DNA of 14,839 bases from Phycisphaerales bacterium UBA1910. GTDB lineage: Bacteria > Planctomycetota > Phycisphaerae > Phycisphaerales > UBA1924. Location: NCBI GenBank assembly GCA_002337545.1, contig DDGE01000042.1:1-14839 (forward strand), written 5' to 3'. Positions 5,575-12,776 of the stretch are shown piece after piece; within the stretch, counting starts at the first letter, position 1; each line of letters opens with the position of its first letter. Below the pieces are notes generated by a model, which saw only the letters and a list, made by a program, of their open reading frames with translations, searched no databases and was not told where the DNA came from. Made by a program: the position numbers and the translations under genes.

Positions 5575-7263
5575 GTGACTGAACACATACAAGAACAAAA
5601 CGAAGAAGTCGTCCTCAATGCTCAGGAAGCAGCAGAGGAAATCCATCGCCTCGAGCAGCAACGCCGCGAAAACCGTGAGGGAGTCCGCGCGCTGGGCTTC
5701 AACCCCTATGGCTTCCGTGCCGATGGGCTCAAAACACTCGCGCAGGCCCACGAGGCCTACGACGAGGGCGCGGACAACGCGAACAAGGAATCCACTCAGG
5801 CGCACAAGCAGGCAAAGCGGGACAACCCCGATCTGCCAGACGCCGATCTCCCACAGATCGTGGACACACGCCCGGTTGTGCGGGTCGCGGGCCGCGTGGT
5901 GCTCTCGCGTGACAATGGCAAGCTCGTCTGGCTCAACCTGCGTGATCACACGAACGACAGCTTCCAGATCGCGATCTCCAAGCGCGATTGTGATGAGAAC
6001 GGGTTCGCGCTCGCCAAGCTCCTCGACAACGGGGACATCGTGATCGCCCAAGGGCCTTTGACCAAAACAAAAACCGGCGAGGTGACCTGCTGGGCGAGTT
6101 CGCTCGAACCCGCGAGCAAGTGTCTCGTCCCGCCACCGGAAAAGCGTCTGGGACTTCAGGACCCGGACATGCGGTACCGGCAGCGCTATGTCGATATGTG
6201 GTCCAACCCCGACACCACGCGGACACTGATGCTGCGTTCCAAGCTCATGAGCGCGATGCGTCGGTACCTCGAGCGTCACGAGTTTGTCGAGGTTGAGACG
6301 CCCGTGCTGCAGACGCAGGCGGGCGGGGCCGCGGCTCGCCCGTTCTTCACGCACATGAACGCGCTGCATCTCGATCTGTCCTTGCGGATCGCGCCAGAGC
6401 TCTATCTCAAGCGCCTGCTCGTGGGTGGGATGCCTCGCGTGTTCGAGGTCTCGCGGAACTTCCGCAATGAGGGACTCGACAAGTCGCACAACCCCGAGTT
6501 CACGAGCCTCGAGGTCTATCAGGCCTTCGGCAACTATGAGACGATGATGGATCTCACGGAAGGATTGATCCGCGAGCTGGCCCAGATCGCTGCAGGCGAG
6601 CAGGGCATCAGCGCCAGCGCCATGCCATTCGGCGACCTGCTGATCGATTATGAGCGGGCTTTCGACAAGGTGACCTATGCGGAGCTCTTCGAGAAGGTCC
6701 TCGGGTTCTCGATGGGCGACATGGACAAGGTCCGTGCGGCGTGCGAAGCGCGCGGGTTCAAAACCAAGAGCGAGGACGGCACACCGATCGCGGACATCTT
6801 CCTGGTGAACGAGTTGTTCGAGGAAGTCGCCGAGCCCACGATCGACCCGGCACGCCCGACCTTTGTGCTGGACTACCCCGCGTCGCTGTCGCCCCTGACG
6901 CGTCCCAAGCCCGGCACCGAGCAGGACCCGGTCCCGCTCGCGGATCGCTGGGACCTGTTCATCGGCGGGATGGAAATCGGTCCGGCCTACACGGAACTCA
7001 ACGACCCGGACATCCAGGCGCAGAAGTTCCGCGAACAGCTCTCAGGCGTGGACGATGAGGAATCGACCTTCCGGTCATTCGATGAAGACTTCGTCAATGC
7101 CCTCAAGGTGGGTATGCCCCCCGCGGGTGGGTTGGGTCTAGGGATGGATCGGATCGTGATGCTGCTCGGAAATCAGCGCACGATCCGCGATGTCCTCCCG
7201 TTCCCGATGATGCGTCCGCTGGGCGGCGTTGGGAACTCCTCTGAGGAATCAGACGCAGAGTAA
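5575..7263 (+). CDS. lysS: Lysine--tRNA ligase, class II
   Basis: Charges tRNA-Lys with lysine in the cytosol. Using GTG 5575 as residue 1 the protein has 562 residues. It has an N-terminal helical region, an OB-fold anticodon-binding domain (about 98-180, VVRVAGRVVLSRDNGKLVWL), the linker DPDMRYRQRYVDM, class II motif 1 (HEFVEVETPVLQTQAGGAAA, about 235-254), motif 2 (RVFEVSRNFRNEGLDKSHNP, about 288-307) and motif 3 (GLGLGMDRIVMLL, about 519-531). Class II LysRS proteins are usually near 500 residues. The excess is mainly a charged, lysine-rich stretch before the OB fold (about 62-95) and an acidic tail. The OB fold separates it from the EpmA/PoxA paralogues. A GTG at 5557 would add 6 residues; neither start has a ribosome site. 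A bidirectional terminator follows closely. Confidence 0.95.
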   Translation: MTEHIQEQNEEVVLNAQEAAEEIHRLEQQRRENREGVRALGFNPYGFRADGLKTLAQAHEAYDEGADNANKESTQAHKQAKRDNPDLPDADLPQIVDTRPVVRVAGRVVLSRDNGKLVWLNLRDHTNDSFQIAISKRDCDENGFALAKLLDNGDIVIAQGPLTKTKTGEVTCWASSLEPASKCLVPPPEKRLGLQDPDMRYRQRYVDMWSNPDTTRTLMLRSKLMSAMRRYLERHEFVEVETPVLQTQAGGAAARPFFTHMNALHLDLSLRIAPELYLKRLLVGGMPRVFEVSRNFRNEGLDKSHNPEFTSLEVYQAFGNYETMMDLTEGLIRELAQIAAGEQGISASAMPFGDLLIDYERAFDKVTYAELFEKVLGFSMGDMDKVRAACEARGFKTKSEDGTPIADIFLVNELFEEVAEPTIDPARPTFVLDYPASLSPLTRPKPGTEQDPVPLADRWDLFIGGMEIGPAYTELNDPDIQAQKFREQLSGVDDEESTFRSFDEDFVNALKVGMPPAGGLGLGMDRIVMLLGNQRTIRDVLPFPMMRPLGGVGNSSEESDAE

Positions 7264-7282
7264 AGCGACGAGACCAAATGAA

Positions 7283-7315
7283 AAACGCCCCTTTTCACAA
7301 GGGGCGTTTCTTTGA
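7283..7315. terminator. Bidirectional intrinsic terminator between lysS and the convergent gene
   Basis: An 11-base perfect stem, AAACGCCCCTT (7283-7293) with AAGGGGCGTTT (7299-7309), closes a TTCAC loop. It has an A-run on the 5' side and TTTCTTT on the 3' side, so it can act on both strands. It lies 19 bases after the lysS stop and 24 bases beyond the stop of the minus-strand gene, ideal for ending both transcripts. Confidence 0.92.
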
Positions 7316-7339
7316 TCTCAGTTCACTCGGAGATACCGA

Positions 7340-8470
7340 TTAGTCTTCGGTGTCCGTCTTTTCAGACTGGCCTTCGATGTTCGGCTTGTCTGGCATCTTT
7401 TCATCCGTGTTGCTGTTGAAACGGATCTCGCCGGTCTTGCCATCACGGATCTGCGTGCCGATGTTGCCCTCATAGACCTTCTTGCGATCGTGGAGCACAT
7501 TCACGGTGGTGATGGTCGGTGCGAGATTCTCAAACTCGCGAGTCCCACGCAGAGCGGTGAGGATGGCGTTCGCGTCCTCGTAGCTCAGTTCGCGGAAGAC
7601 CGCGTCGAATGCATCGATCTGGGCAAACTGGGTCTCGGGATCGACGCTGGGTTCCTGCTGCGCATCGATGAGCGCCTGCACAGCGCTGGTCTTCTCGATG
7701 CCCGCCAGGTCAACAACTTCGGCGACATCGTCCATGAGTTCGACGAGCAGCCCCTGATAGGCGAGCTTGGCTTCGTGCAGCGAGTCCTCGAGGACGAAAC
7801 GGAAGACTTCTTCGAGACCCTTCTCGCCATCGAGCACCTGGATCTCGTCGGTGATTGCCTTCTTGTATTCGTTCACGATGTACTTGTTCATCCCGCCCTG
7901 CACACGCGTGAGGATCTGCCTGTTGAGCAGGTCCTGGCTGAGCGTGATCTCTGGGACGAGCGGCTTCATCATGTCCGCGACGCGTCCCATCTCGTCGATG
8001 TCGCTCATGTTCATGTTCTGGATGAGCCCGCTGGAAAGCTCCCAGTACAGATCAAGGTTGTCGATCACGGAGGTTTCCATTTTATAGCGACGCAGGTAAA
8101 TCAGCGGCATGATCTGCTCAACGGAAGCAGGGCCGACATTCGGGTTCGAGCGCAACGCCGCGATATCGGGGAGCTGGCGGATTCGGCGGATGCGACCGTC
8201 CGGACCCGGCTGCGCAAGCTTCGGGTACGGCACATTCGTGGGGAGGTCTTCGGTGTTCCGATCACGACGACGCGCGGAGAAGCTCTCCTGCGGCTGCGGC
8301 TCTGCCGGCTTGACCACGGGCTGGGGTTCTGGCTTTGGTGGCGGGGTGTATGTCGGCTGATCACTCGCTGGCTCGATCGGCGGTGGGGCGACCTGTGCAT
8401 TAGAAGACGCGGCCACGACGCTCAGGGCGAGCCCGCATGCGAGAAGAACAGCTCTGGGTTGACGGCTCAT
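7340..8470 (-). CDS. Exported protein of unknown function
   Basis: I do not recognise this 376-residue protein. Residues 1-25 form a signal peptide (SRQPR, hydrophobic AVLLACGLALSVVAASS, cleavage after SNA before Gln26). Residues 28-62 are a proline-rich, low-complexity segment (PPPKPEPQPVVKPAEPQPQE), probably a spacer. Residues 65-330 look helical and globular, with few cysteines and no catalytic motif I can name. The C-terminal about 40 residues are polar and acidic (ending SEKTDTED) and likely disordered. The start is supported by GGAGG (8480-8484), 9 bases before ATG 8470. The gene is convergent with lysS and divergent from pyrE, so it is probably monocistronic. An envelope location is inferred from the signal sequence; a cell-wall-spanning proline linker is a guess. 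A Cys at 12 is too close to the N-terminus to make a convincing lipobox. Confidence 0.8.
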   Translation of the reverse strand: MSRQPRAVLLACGLALSVVAASSNAQVAPPPIEPASDQPTYTPPPKPEPQPVVKPAEPQPQESFSARRRDRNTEDLPTNVPYPKLAQPGPDGRIRRIRQLPDIAALRSNPNVGPASVEQIMPLIYLRRYKMETSVIDNLDLYWELSSGLIQNMNMSDIDEMGRVADMMKPLVPEITLSQDLLNRQILTRVQGGMNKYIVNEYKKAITDEIQVLDGEKGLEEVFRFVLEDSLHEAKLAYQGLLVELMDDVAEVVDLAGIEKTSAVQALIDAQQEPSVDPETQFAQIDAFDAVFRELSYEDANAILTALRGTREFENLAPTITTVNVLHDRKKVYEGNIGTQIRDGKTGEIRFNSNTDEKMPDKPNIEGQSEKTDTED

Positions 8471-8479
8471 GTATTGAAT

Positions 8480-8484
8480 CCTCC
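8480..8484 (-). promoter_or_regulatory. Ribosome binding site of the exported unknown protein
   Basis: On the minus strand a perfect GGAGG lies 9 bases before the ATG at 8470 and confirms this start. Confidence 0.7.
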
Positions 8485-8555
8485 CGATTCCTTGATTCTC
8501 ATCTCAACCTGCACGCATAAACGACAAAGCGCGTGAGGCGGAATGTACTGTTTCC

Positions 8556-8645
8556 CCTGCTCTGGAAGCAGGCCATCGGTCCGCTTATGGACCCGACGGG
8601 GATATCATCGGTTCAGTGCCCCGATGACCCGAGCACAACGCGTTG
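8556..8645 (+). other. Hairpin-rich upstream region of pyrE (possible regulatory leader)
   Basis: Between the divergent unknown gene and pyrE are three consecutive stem-loops: CCTGCT/AGCAGG (8556-8572), GGTCC/GGACC (8578-8593) and TCATCGG/CCGATGA (8605-8627). The palindrome CAACGCGTTG (8636-8645) follows, and a T6 run lies further on at 8694-8699. pyrE is controlled by attenuation or leader structures in several bacteria, so a regulatory leader is possible. I match no known riboswitch or PyrR-binding consensus here, and the promoter position is not established. The frame is open through this stretch back to GTG 8533, but its translation does not look like pyrE. Confidence 0.35.
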
Positions 8646-8745
8646 GGCTCGCAATTATGTCGCACATCGGCGCAAGTTGTTACCAATTCAGGATTTTTTC
8701 GATCCTTTCCCACGCTTTTTCGGACCAAACATCGGCCTCACACCC

Positions 8746-9321
8746 ATGCCTAATACCTCACTCGTCCAACAACCCGTCGATCGCGCCGCACTCGCATCCC
8801 AAATCGCGGATGCATCGCTCTTGCGGGGGACCTTCACCCTCCGCTCGGGTCGCACAAGCAACTATTACCTCGATAAATACCGATTCTCGACCAAACCCGA
8901 GATCCTGCGCCAGCTCGGGCCCATGTTCGCCCAGATCATCGAACAGGTCAGCGCCGAGCAGGGCAAGGTTGTCCGCCTCGCGGGTGCCGAGCTCGGCGGG
9001 ATCCCGCTCGTGACGGTCGCGTCATTGGAGACCGGGCTGCCGAGCATCTTTGTGCGGAACGCGAAAAAAGAGTACGGCACCGCCAAGCAGGTCGAGGGCA
9101 CAGTGGAAGAGGGCGATGTCGTCGTCTTCGTCGAAGATGTCGCAACAACCGGCGGGCAGGCGCTCGAAGCGGTCGAGGTCCTCAAGTCCCTCGGCGCCAA
9201 GGTCCCCGCGATTATCTCCGTGATCGATCGTCAGGAAGGCGCACGCGAGAACATCGAGGGCGCGGGCGTCGCGTTCCACGCGTTGTTCACCAAGCGCGAT
9301 CTGGGTGTCGAGGACGAGTGA
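8746..9321 (+). CDS. pyrE: Orotate phosphoribosyltransferase
   Basis: Catalyses transfer of the phosphoribosyl group from PRPP to orotate, giving OMP, the fifth step of de novo pyrimidine synthesis in the cytosol. The 191 residues match the usual family length. Visible are the N-terminal LLRGTFTLRSGRTSNYYLDK (26-45), the catalytic lysine loop FVRNAKKEYGTAKQVEG (102-118), and the PRPP-binding loop VVVFVEDVATTGGQAL (125-140) with the acidic pair followed by TTGG. An ATG at 8746 starts the conserved region; it lacks a clear Shine-Dalgarno. The open frame back to a GTG at 8533 would add 71 residues with no resemblance to the family. The gene stands alone and ends only 10 bases from the stop of a convergent permease gene, with just a 5-base GATCA/TGATC stem between, so transcripts may overlap. 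Confidence 0.93.
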   Translation: MPNTSLVQQPVDRAALASQIADASLLRGTFTLRSGRTSNYYLDKYRFSTKPEILRQLGPMFAQIIEQVSAEQGKVVRLAGAELGGIPLVTVASLETGLPSIFVRNAKKEYGTAKQVEGTVEEGDVVVFVEDVATTGGQALEAVEVLKSLGAKVPAIISVIDRQEGARENIEGAGVAFHALFTKRDLGVEDE

Positions 9322-9331
9322 GCGGGTCGGA

Positions 9332-10456
9332 TCAGGTCTTGATCGCGCTCGTCTGAGCGACCGCGACAACCGACAGGATCATCACGGGGATGAAGACCCC
9401 GATCGCGGCGGGCAGACCCGGGATCGTGGCGCTGGCGCCGAGCACGCCTCCGATCAACGCGACGATCGCGATGGGGGCGCACTTGATCGATTGCATCACC
9501 ATATTGCGCGGCTCGCGTGTGATGAAGTAGGGCATCGAGATCACCAGCGCGAGCATCGCGGAGAGCATGATCGCGAACCGCCCCCATTTGATCCTTGAGT
9601 ATCTGTTTCGCTTCGCGGGGTCCGTGAGCGTCGGGCGATCGAGCATCTGCGAAACCTGCATGAAACTCAGCGATTGCGCGTACGACTCGTACCGGTTCAT
9701 CCGCAGGGTGTTGGGGTCGAGCGATGTTTCGATGCGATCGATGGGCACCGCGGGCTTGGGAGTCGCGGCCCCGCGCTCACGAGCCAGTCCTTGCTCCAAG
9801 TCCCAACCGCCATTGTTGTATACCGCGAACGATGCGGTGATTGCGCGTGTCGCCTTCCCGTTCTCGTCGCGCTCGAGGATGTACACCCCGTCGAGCGTGT
9901 TGGTATCCGCGTGGAAGTTCGCAGCGCGGAAGAGTCTCCCGGACCCATCGAGCGTGAGCGGCACCACCGCGCTCCCGAGCGAGCGCGACCCGATGTCGTC
10001 GTGATCCCGAACGAGCAGCGGTGCGATCCGGGGGATCAAGATCTCCGTGTTCACGATCTGCAAGACCATGAAAAGCCCCGCGACAACGACGATGGGTTTC
10101 ATCACCCGATGGAGCCCCACGCCCGCGGCCATCATCGCGATGAACTCGCGGTTCCGGCTCATCTGCGAGAAGGTGAACCCCATCGCGCCAACGAGGATCA
10201 TCCCGATCAGGAACGAGTAGAGCTGGAGGAGCTTGGGCCACCAGAAATCGACGACGAGCAACAGGGTCACGACCCACCGCCGGACGGCGCCCGGCGCTTC
10301 CTCGCCGCGTTGCTGGGCAAGATCGCCGGCCCGCTGGAGGAACTCGTCGATGTTCAGGGACGCATCGATCACGACGACAAAGCTGAACAGGATCACCGTG
10401 AGGGCGATGATGTTGAACAGGTATTGTTTCGCGATGTACCGATCAAGCAGCGTCAT
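9332..10456 (-). CDS. LptF/LptG-family (YjgP/YjgQ) permease, normal size
   Basis: A 374-residue member of the LptF/LptG family, the inner-membrane halves of the ABC exporter that lifts lipopolysaccharide out of the membrane into the LptC-LptA-LptD bridge. Three N-terminal membrane segments (about 13-32, 80-97, 121-140) flank the cytoplasmic coupling region SRNREFIAMMAAGVGLHRVM (100-119), a family landmark. A periplasmic domain follows (about 150-285), then three C-terminal segments (about 293-311, 325-344, 347-367). MTLLDRYIAKQYLFN at ATG 10456 is the typical N-terminus. The frame runs on to 10690 upstream but overlaps the PAP2 gene. It is the last gene of the minus-strand operon, 20 bases after the PAP2 stop. 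Which of the two permeases is LptF and which LptG is not decidable; the ATPase LptB is not in the window. Confidence 0.88.
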   Translation of the reverse strand: MTLLDRYIAKQYLFNIIALTVILFSFVVVIDASLNIDEFLQRAGDLAQQRGEEAPGAVRRWVVTLLLVVDFWWPKLLQLYSFLIGMILVGAMGFTFSQMSRNREFIAMMAAGVGLHRVMKPIVVVAGLFMVLQIVNTEILIPRIAPLLVRDHDDIGSRSLGSAVVPLTLDGSGRLFRAANFHADTNTLDGVYILERDENGKATRAITASFAVYNNGGWDLEQGLARERGAATPKPAVPIDRIETSLDPNTLRMNRYESYAQSLSFMQVSQMLDRPTLTDPAKRNRYSRIKWGRFAIMLSAMLALVISMPYFITREPRNMVMQSIKCAPIAIVALIGGVLGASATIPGLPAAIGVFIPVMILSVVAVAQTSAIKT

Positions 10457-10476
10457 GGACGCTCTATCGTAGCGGC

Positions 10477-11136
10477 TCAGACCGGGGACCGGTATCGGGG
10501 CAACAGGTCCGGGACATGCTTGGACGCAAAGTAGCACATCATCCGCGCACATCCGAATCCGATCAGGGCCCCCACGAAGACATCTGTCGCGAAATGTGCA
10601 CCCGAGAGCATGCGGGTGATGCCGCAACCAAGCGCGAGCATGAAGAGCGTGAACCTGGTCCTGGGAAGAAAACACGCGAGCATCATGCACCCGCCGAACG
10701 CCACCGCGGCGTGGCTCGATGGGATCCCCAGATTCGATCCATCTTGAAAACCAGAGAAGAAGCCTCGGAAGTGATAAAACCCGGGCTGAATCTCGCCGCA
10801 GCTGACGGGACGCTCACGAGCGAAGACGAGTTTGAGCAGCTCCGCGAACATTCCAGCAAACAACGCGGACAGAAAGATCGCGAGACCGCGATGCCGATTG
10901 CGATCGTGCGCGATATACACGATGCAGACCAGAATCCAAGTTCCCATGAACCCCATGATCCGCAGCAGACGATACCAATCATGGTTTTCGATGTGCTGAA
11001 GTGGCTTGTGATAGAACAGGTGCAGGAGCGGGAAGTCGAGCAGCGTGAGCAGCACGAACGCGCCCAGAATGATCAGTGTGAGTCGCACACGACGCATACG
11101 CCGTCGGTTTCTCTCGAATGGGCTCAGATATCGCAC
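10477..11136 (-). CDS. PAP2-superfamily membrane phosphatase
   Basis: A 219-residue polytopic membrane phosphatase of the type-2 phosphatidic acid phosphatase superfamily, whose members dephosphorylate lipid phosphates such as undecaprenyl diphosphate, phosphatidate or lipid A. All three active-site motifs are present: KLVFARERP (102-110, K-x6-RP), PSSHAAVAFGG (139-149, PSxH) and RMLSGAHFATD (175-185, R-x5-H-xxx-D). Several hydrophobic helices surround them, and a short basic N-terminus (RNRRRMRRVR) should stay in the cytosol. I chose the GTG at 11136 because AAGGA lies 7 bases before it and the position follows the end of the glycosyltransferase gene. The frame extends to 11310 but would then overlap that gene. 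Its place between a glycosyltransferase and an LPS-type permease points to lipid A or a polyprenyl carrier as substrate; that is inference. Confidence 0.9.
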   Translation of the reverse strand: MRYLSPFERNRRRMRRVRLTLIILGAFVLLTLLDFPLLHLFYHKPLQHIENHDWYRLLRIMGFMGTWILVCIVYIAHDRNRHRGLAIFLSALFAGMFAELLKLVFARERPVSCGEIQPGFYHFRGFFSGFQDGSNLGIPSSHAAVAFGGCMMLACFLPRTRFTLFMLALGCGITRMLSGAHFATDVFVGALIGFGCARMMCYFASKHVPDLLPRYRSPV

Positions 11137-11143
11137 AAAAACA

Positions 11144-11148
11144 TCCTT
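11144..11148 (-). promoter_or_regulatory. Ribosome binding site of the PAP2 gene
   Basis: AAGGA on the minus strand is 7 bases before GTG 11136. It fixes a non-ATG start in the 38-base gap after the glycosyltransferase stop. A GGAGG slightly further upstream is too distant for this start. Confidence 0.6.
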
Positions 11149-11174
11149 TTTACATTCCTCCAGATGGTACGCAT

Positions 11175-12773
11175 TTACGGGTGCGAAAGTGTGCGTGGAT
11201 GCCAGTCTTGAAACCCTTTGTATCCAATCCCGATATAGGTCGTGCCGCGGTCTTTGGGCTCGTTGACGAGCGGACCGAGTTCTTCGATCGTTTCGAACGC
11301 GTCTTCCCAATGGTGGGGCGGTCCTCCGAGCATCAACGCCGGGCGACCAATGAGCGACGCGTGGGTCTCCGGAATCGCGATATTGGTCTCATCCCAGATG
11401 TCGTACTGCGTTTTGCGTCCGCCGATGTGGGCGCTGCTGCAGTACACGACCGGATGACCCGGGAGATAGAACGCAAGTACAGATGCGCGTCCGTAGTGGT
11501 CCGTCATCACGAACGGGTCCTGCCCGGTTCGTTCGCGGATCTCATCGAGAACCCGCTGGGCATCGAGCGCGTGTTCGCGCATCCCCGTCATGCGATACAT
11601 GGGGATCAACGGGCCGATCTTTGGGATCTTTGAGAGGGTCTTTGCGCCGGGGAACAGGATGAGGACGCCGACCAAGACAAACAACGCAGCGCCCCAGAAG
11701 AATCTGATGACATGATCGACACGCACCACCCCGTCACGGATGCACCAGGCGCTGGGGGGGATCAGGGTAACGAACGCCGCCATCGCCCAGTTGCCTTCGG
11801 TTTGGGTCTTGAGTGCCACGAGCAGATAAAACACGAGCAGCGGGATGGATATCACGATCGCGATGTTGATCGCGGATCGGATGGAGTCTGTTGCGCGCCT
11901 CTTCGCGTTGAGATACGCAAAGAACCCCAGCGCAAGGATGGGTCCCCCAACGAGGATCTGCAACCCGATGTACTCGAACACCCACACGATCGTCCAGGGT
12001 TCGTGCGGGGCGGAGGTGTTCTCGGTATCGCCTCCTTTCATGCCCAGATGCCCGAGCAGGTGGCGCACCGTTGCCCAATCGTGCTGGGCGTTCCAGATCG
12101 CGACGGGGATCAACCCGAGCATGGAGATGAACAATCCGAGCACGAACCATCGTCGTTGAGCGCGTGATCGGTACGCACGCGAAAGAATCAACGCAAGCAT
12201 CACACTCGGGATCAGCAACAGGATCGTGTACTTGAACAGAAACCCGATCGCGATGAACGCGCCAAACCCGATCCATGCGCGATGCCTGTCTTTGATCATC
12301 GCAACGATCGCGAAGTGCGATGCCCATGCCCAGCACGCGATGTACGGCGCATCGATGGTCATCAGCATCGAGGCGACCGCGAACCCCGGGATCCCGTTAT
12401 AGAGGATCGCGCTGATAAACGCGAGGCGTTGATCCTCGAACATGACCCAAGCCGTCCGCGCCACCGCGATTGTGCCCAGTGTGGTTGCGATCGCGGCGGG
12501 GAGGCGCACCGCGAACTCGGTATCGCCGAGCATCTGCGTCGATGCCCAGATGACCCACGCGACGCCGGGGCCCTTGGAGTAGTACGACCACGCGAGATGA
12601 CGCGACCATTCCCAGTAATGCGCCTCATCCTCGATCAGGGTATACGGCGACACAAACTGCCACACCAAACGCACCACAAGCAGCAGCACGATCAGCGCCC
12701 ACATCATCGACACGCGTCGCGCGATGGGGTCCCACCAGAGCGTGCGATCGAGATCGGGCGGGGTCTTGGGCAT
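11175..12773 (-). CDS. GT39/ArnT-like integral membrane glycosyltransferase
   Basis: A 532-residue polytopic GT-C glycosyltransferase of the PMT/ArnT group, enzymes that take a sugar from a polyprenyl-phosphate donor and attach it to lipid or protein on the periplasmic face. After the first membrane helix (about 22-42) comes the first-loop motif IEDEAHYWEWSRHLAWSYYS (47-66), holding the acidic catalytic pair typical of the family, then FAVRLPAAIATTLGTIAVAR. About ten hydrophobic helices fill residues 22-380. The last about 140 residues are soluble and probably periplasmic (AHIGGRKTQYDIWDET, then LMLGGPPHHWEDAFETIEEL). The start ATG is 3 bases after the upstream permease stop, with no strong ribosome site, suggesting coupled translation. 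ArnT itself adds aminoarabinose to lipid A. The phosphatase and Lpt-type neighbours favour a lipid substrate, but the sugar and acceptor are unknown. Confidence 0.85.
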   Translation of the reverse strand: MPKTPPDLDRTLWWDPIARRVSMMWALIVLLLVVRLVWQFVSPYTLIEDEAHYWEWSRHLAWSYYSKGPGVAWVIWASTQMLGDTEFAVRLPAAIATTLGTIAVARTAWVMFEDQRLAFISAILYNGIPGFAVASMLMTIDAPYIACWAWASHFAIVAMIKDRHRAWIGFGAFIAIGFLFKYTILLLIPSVMLALILSRAYRSRAQRRWFVLGLFISMLGLIPVAIWNAQHDWATVRHLLGHLGMKGGDTENTSAPHEPWTIVWVFEYIGLQILVGGPILALGFFAYLNAKRRATDSIRSAINIAIVISIPLLVFYLLVALKTQTEGNWAMAAFVTLIPPSAWCIRDGVVRVDHVIRFFWGAALFVLVGVLILFPGAKTLSKIPKIGPLIPMYRMTGMREHALDAQRVLDEIRERTGQDPFVMTDHYGRASVLAFYLPGHPVVYCSSAHIGGRKTQYDIWDETNIAIPETHASLIGRPALMLGGPPHHWEDAFETIEELGPLVNEPKDRGTTYIGIGYKGFQDWHPRTLSHP

Positions 12774-12776
12774 GGG

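Noticed and set aside
5551..6489. A 312-codon open frame on the minus strand
   Set aside because: It is antisense to lysS, whose class II motifs are unmistakable, and it has no motifs of its own.
8426..8470. Lipoprotein signal in the exported unknown protein
   Set aside because: LLAC at residues 9-12 leaves too short a hydrophobic stretch before the cysteine. The SNA-Q site gives a standard signal peptidase I pattern.
7490..8536. A 348-codon open frame on the plus strand
   Set aside because: It is antisense to the exported unknown protein, which has a signal peptide and a good ribosome site. The antisense translation shows no recognisable domain.
8533..8745. GTG start adding 71 residues to pyrE
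   Set aside because: The added sequence does not resemble orotate phosphoribosyltransferases, and from ATG 8746 the protein already has the normal family length.
11150..11174. Start-stop mini-ORF (ATGTAA) after GGAGG in the gap between glycosyltransferase and PAP2 genes
   Set aside because: The GGAGG is only one base from the ATG, too close to initiate. It is more likely a chance feature of a short gap.
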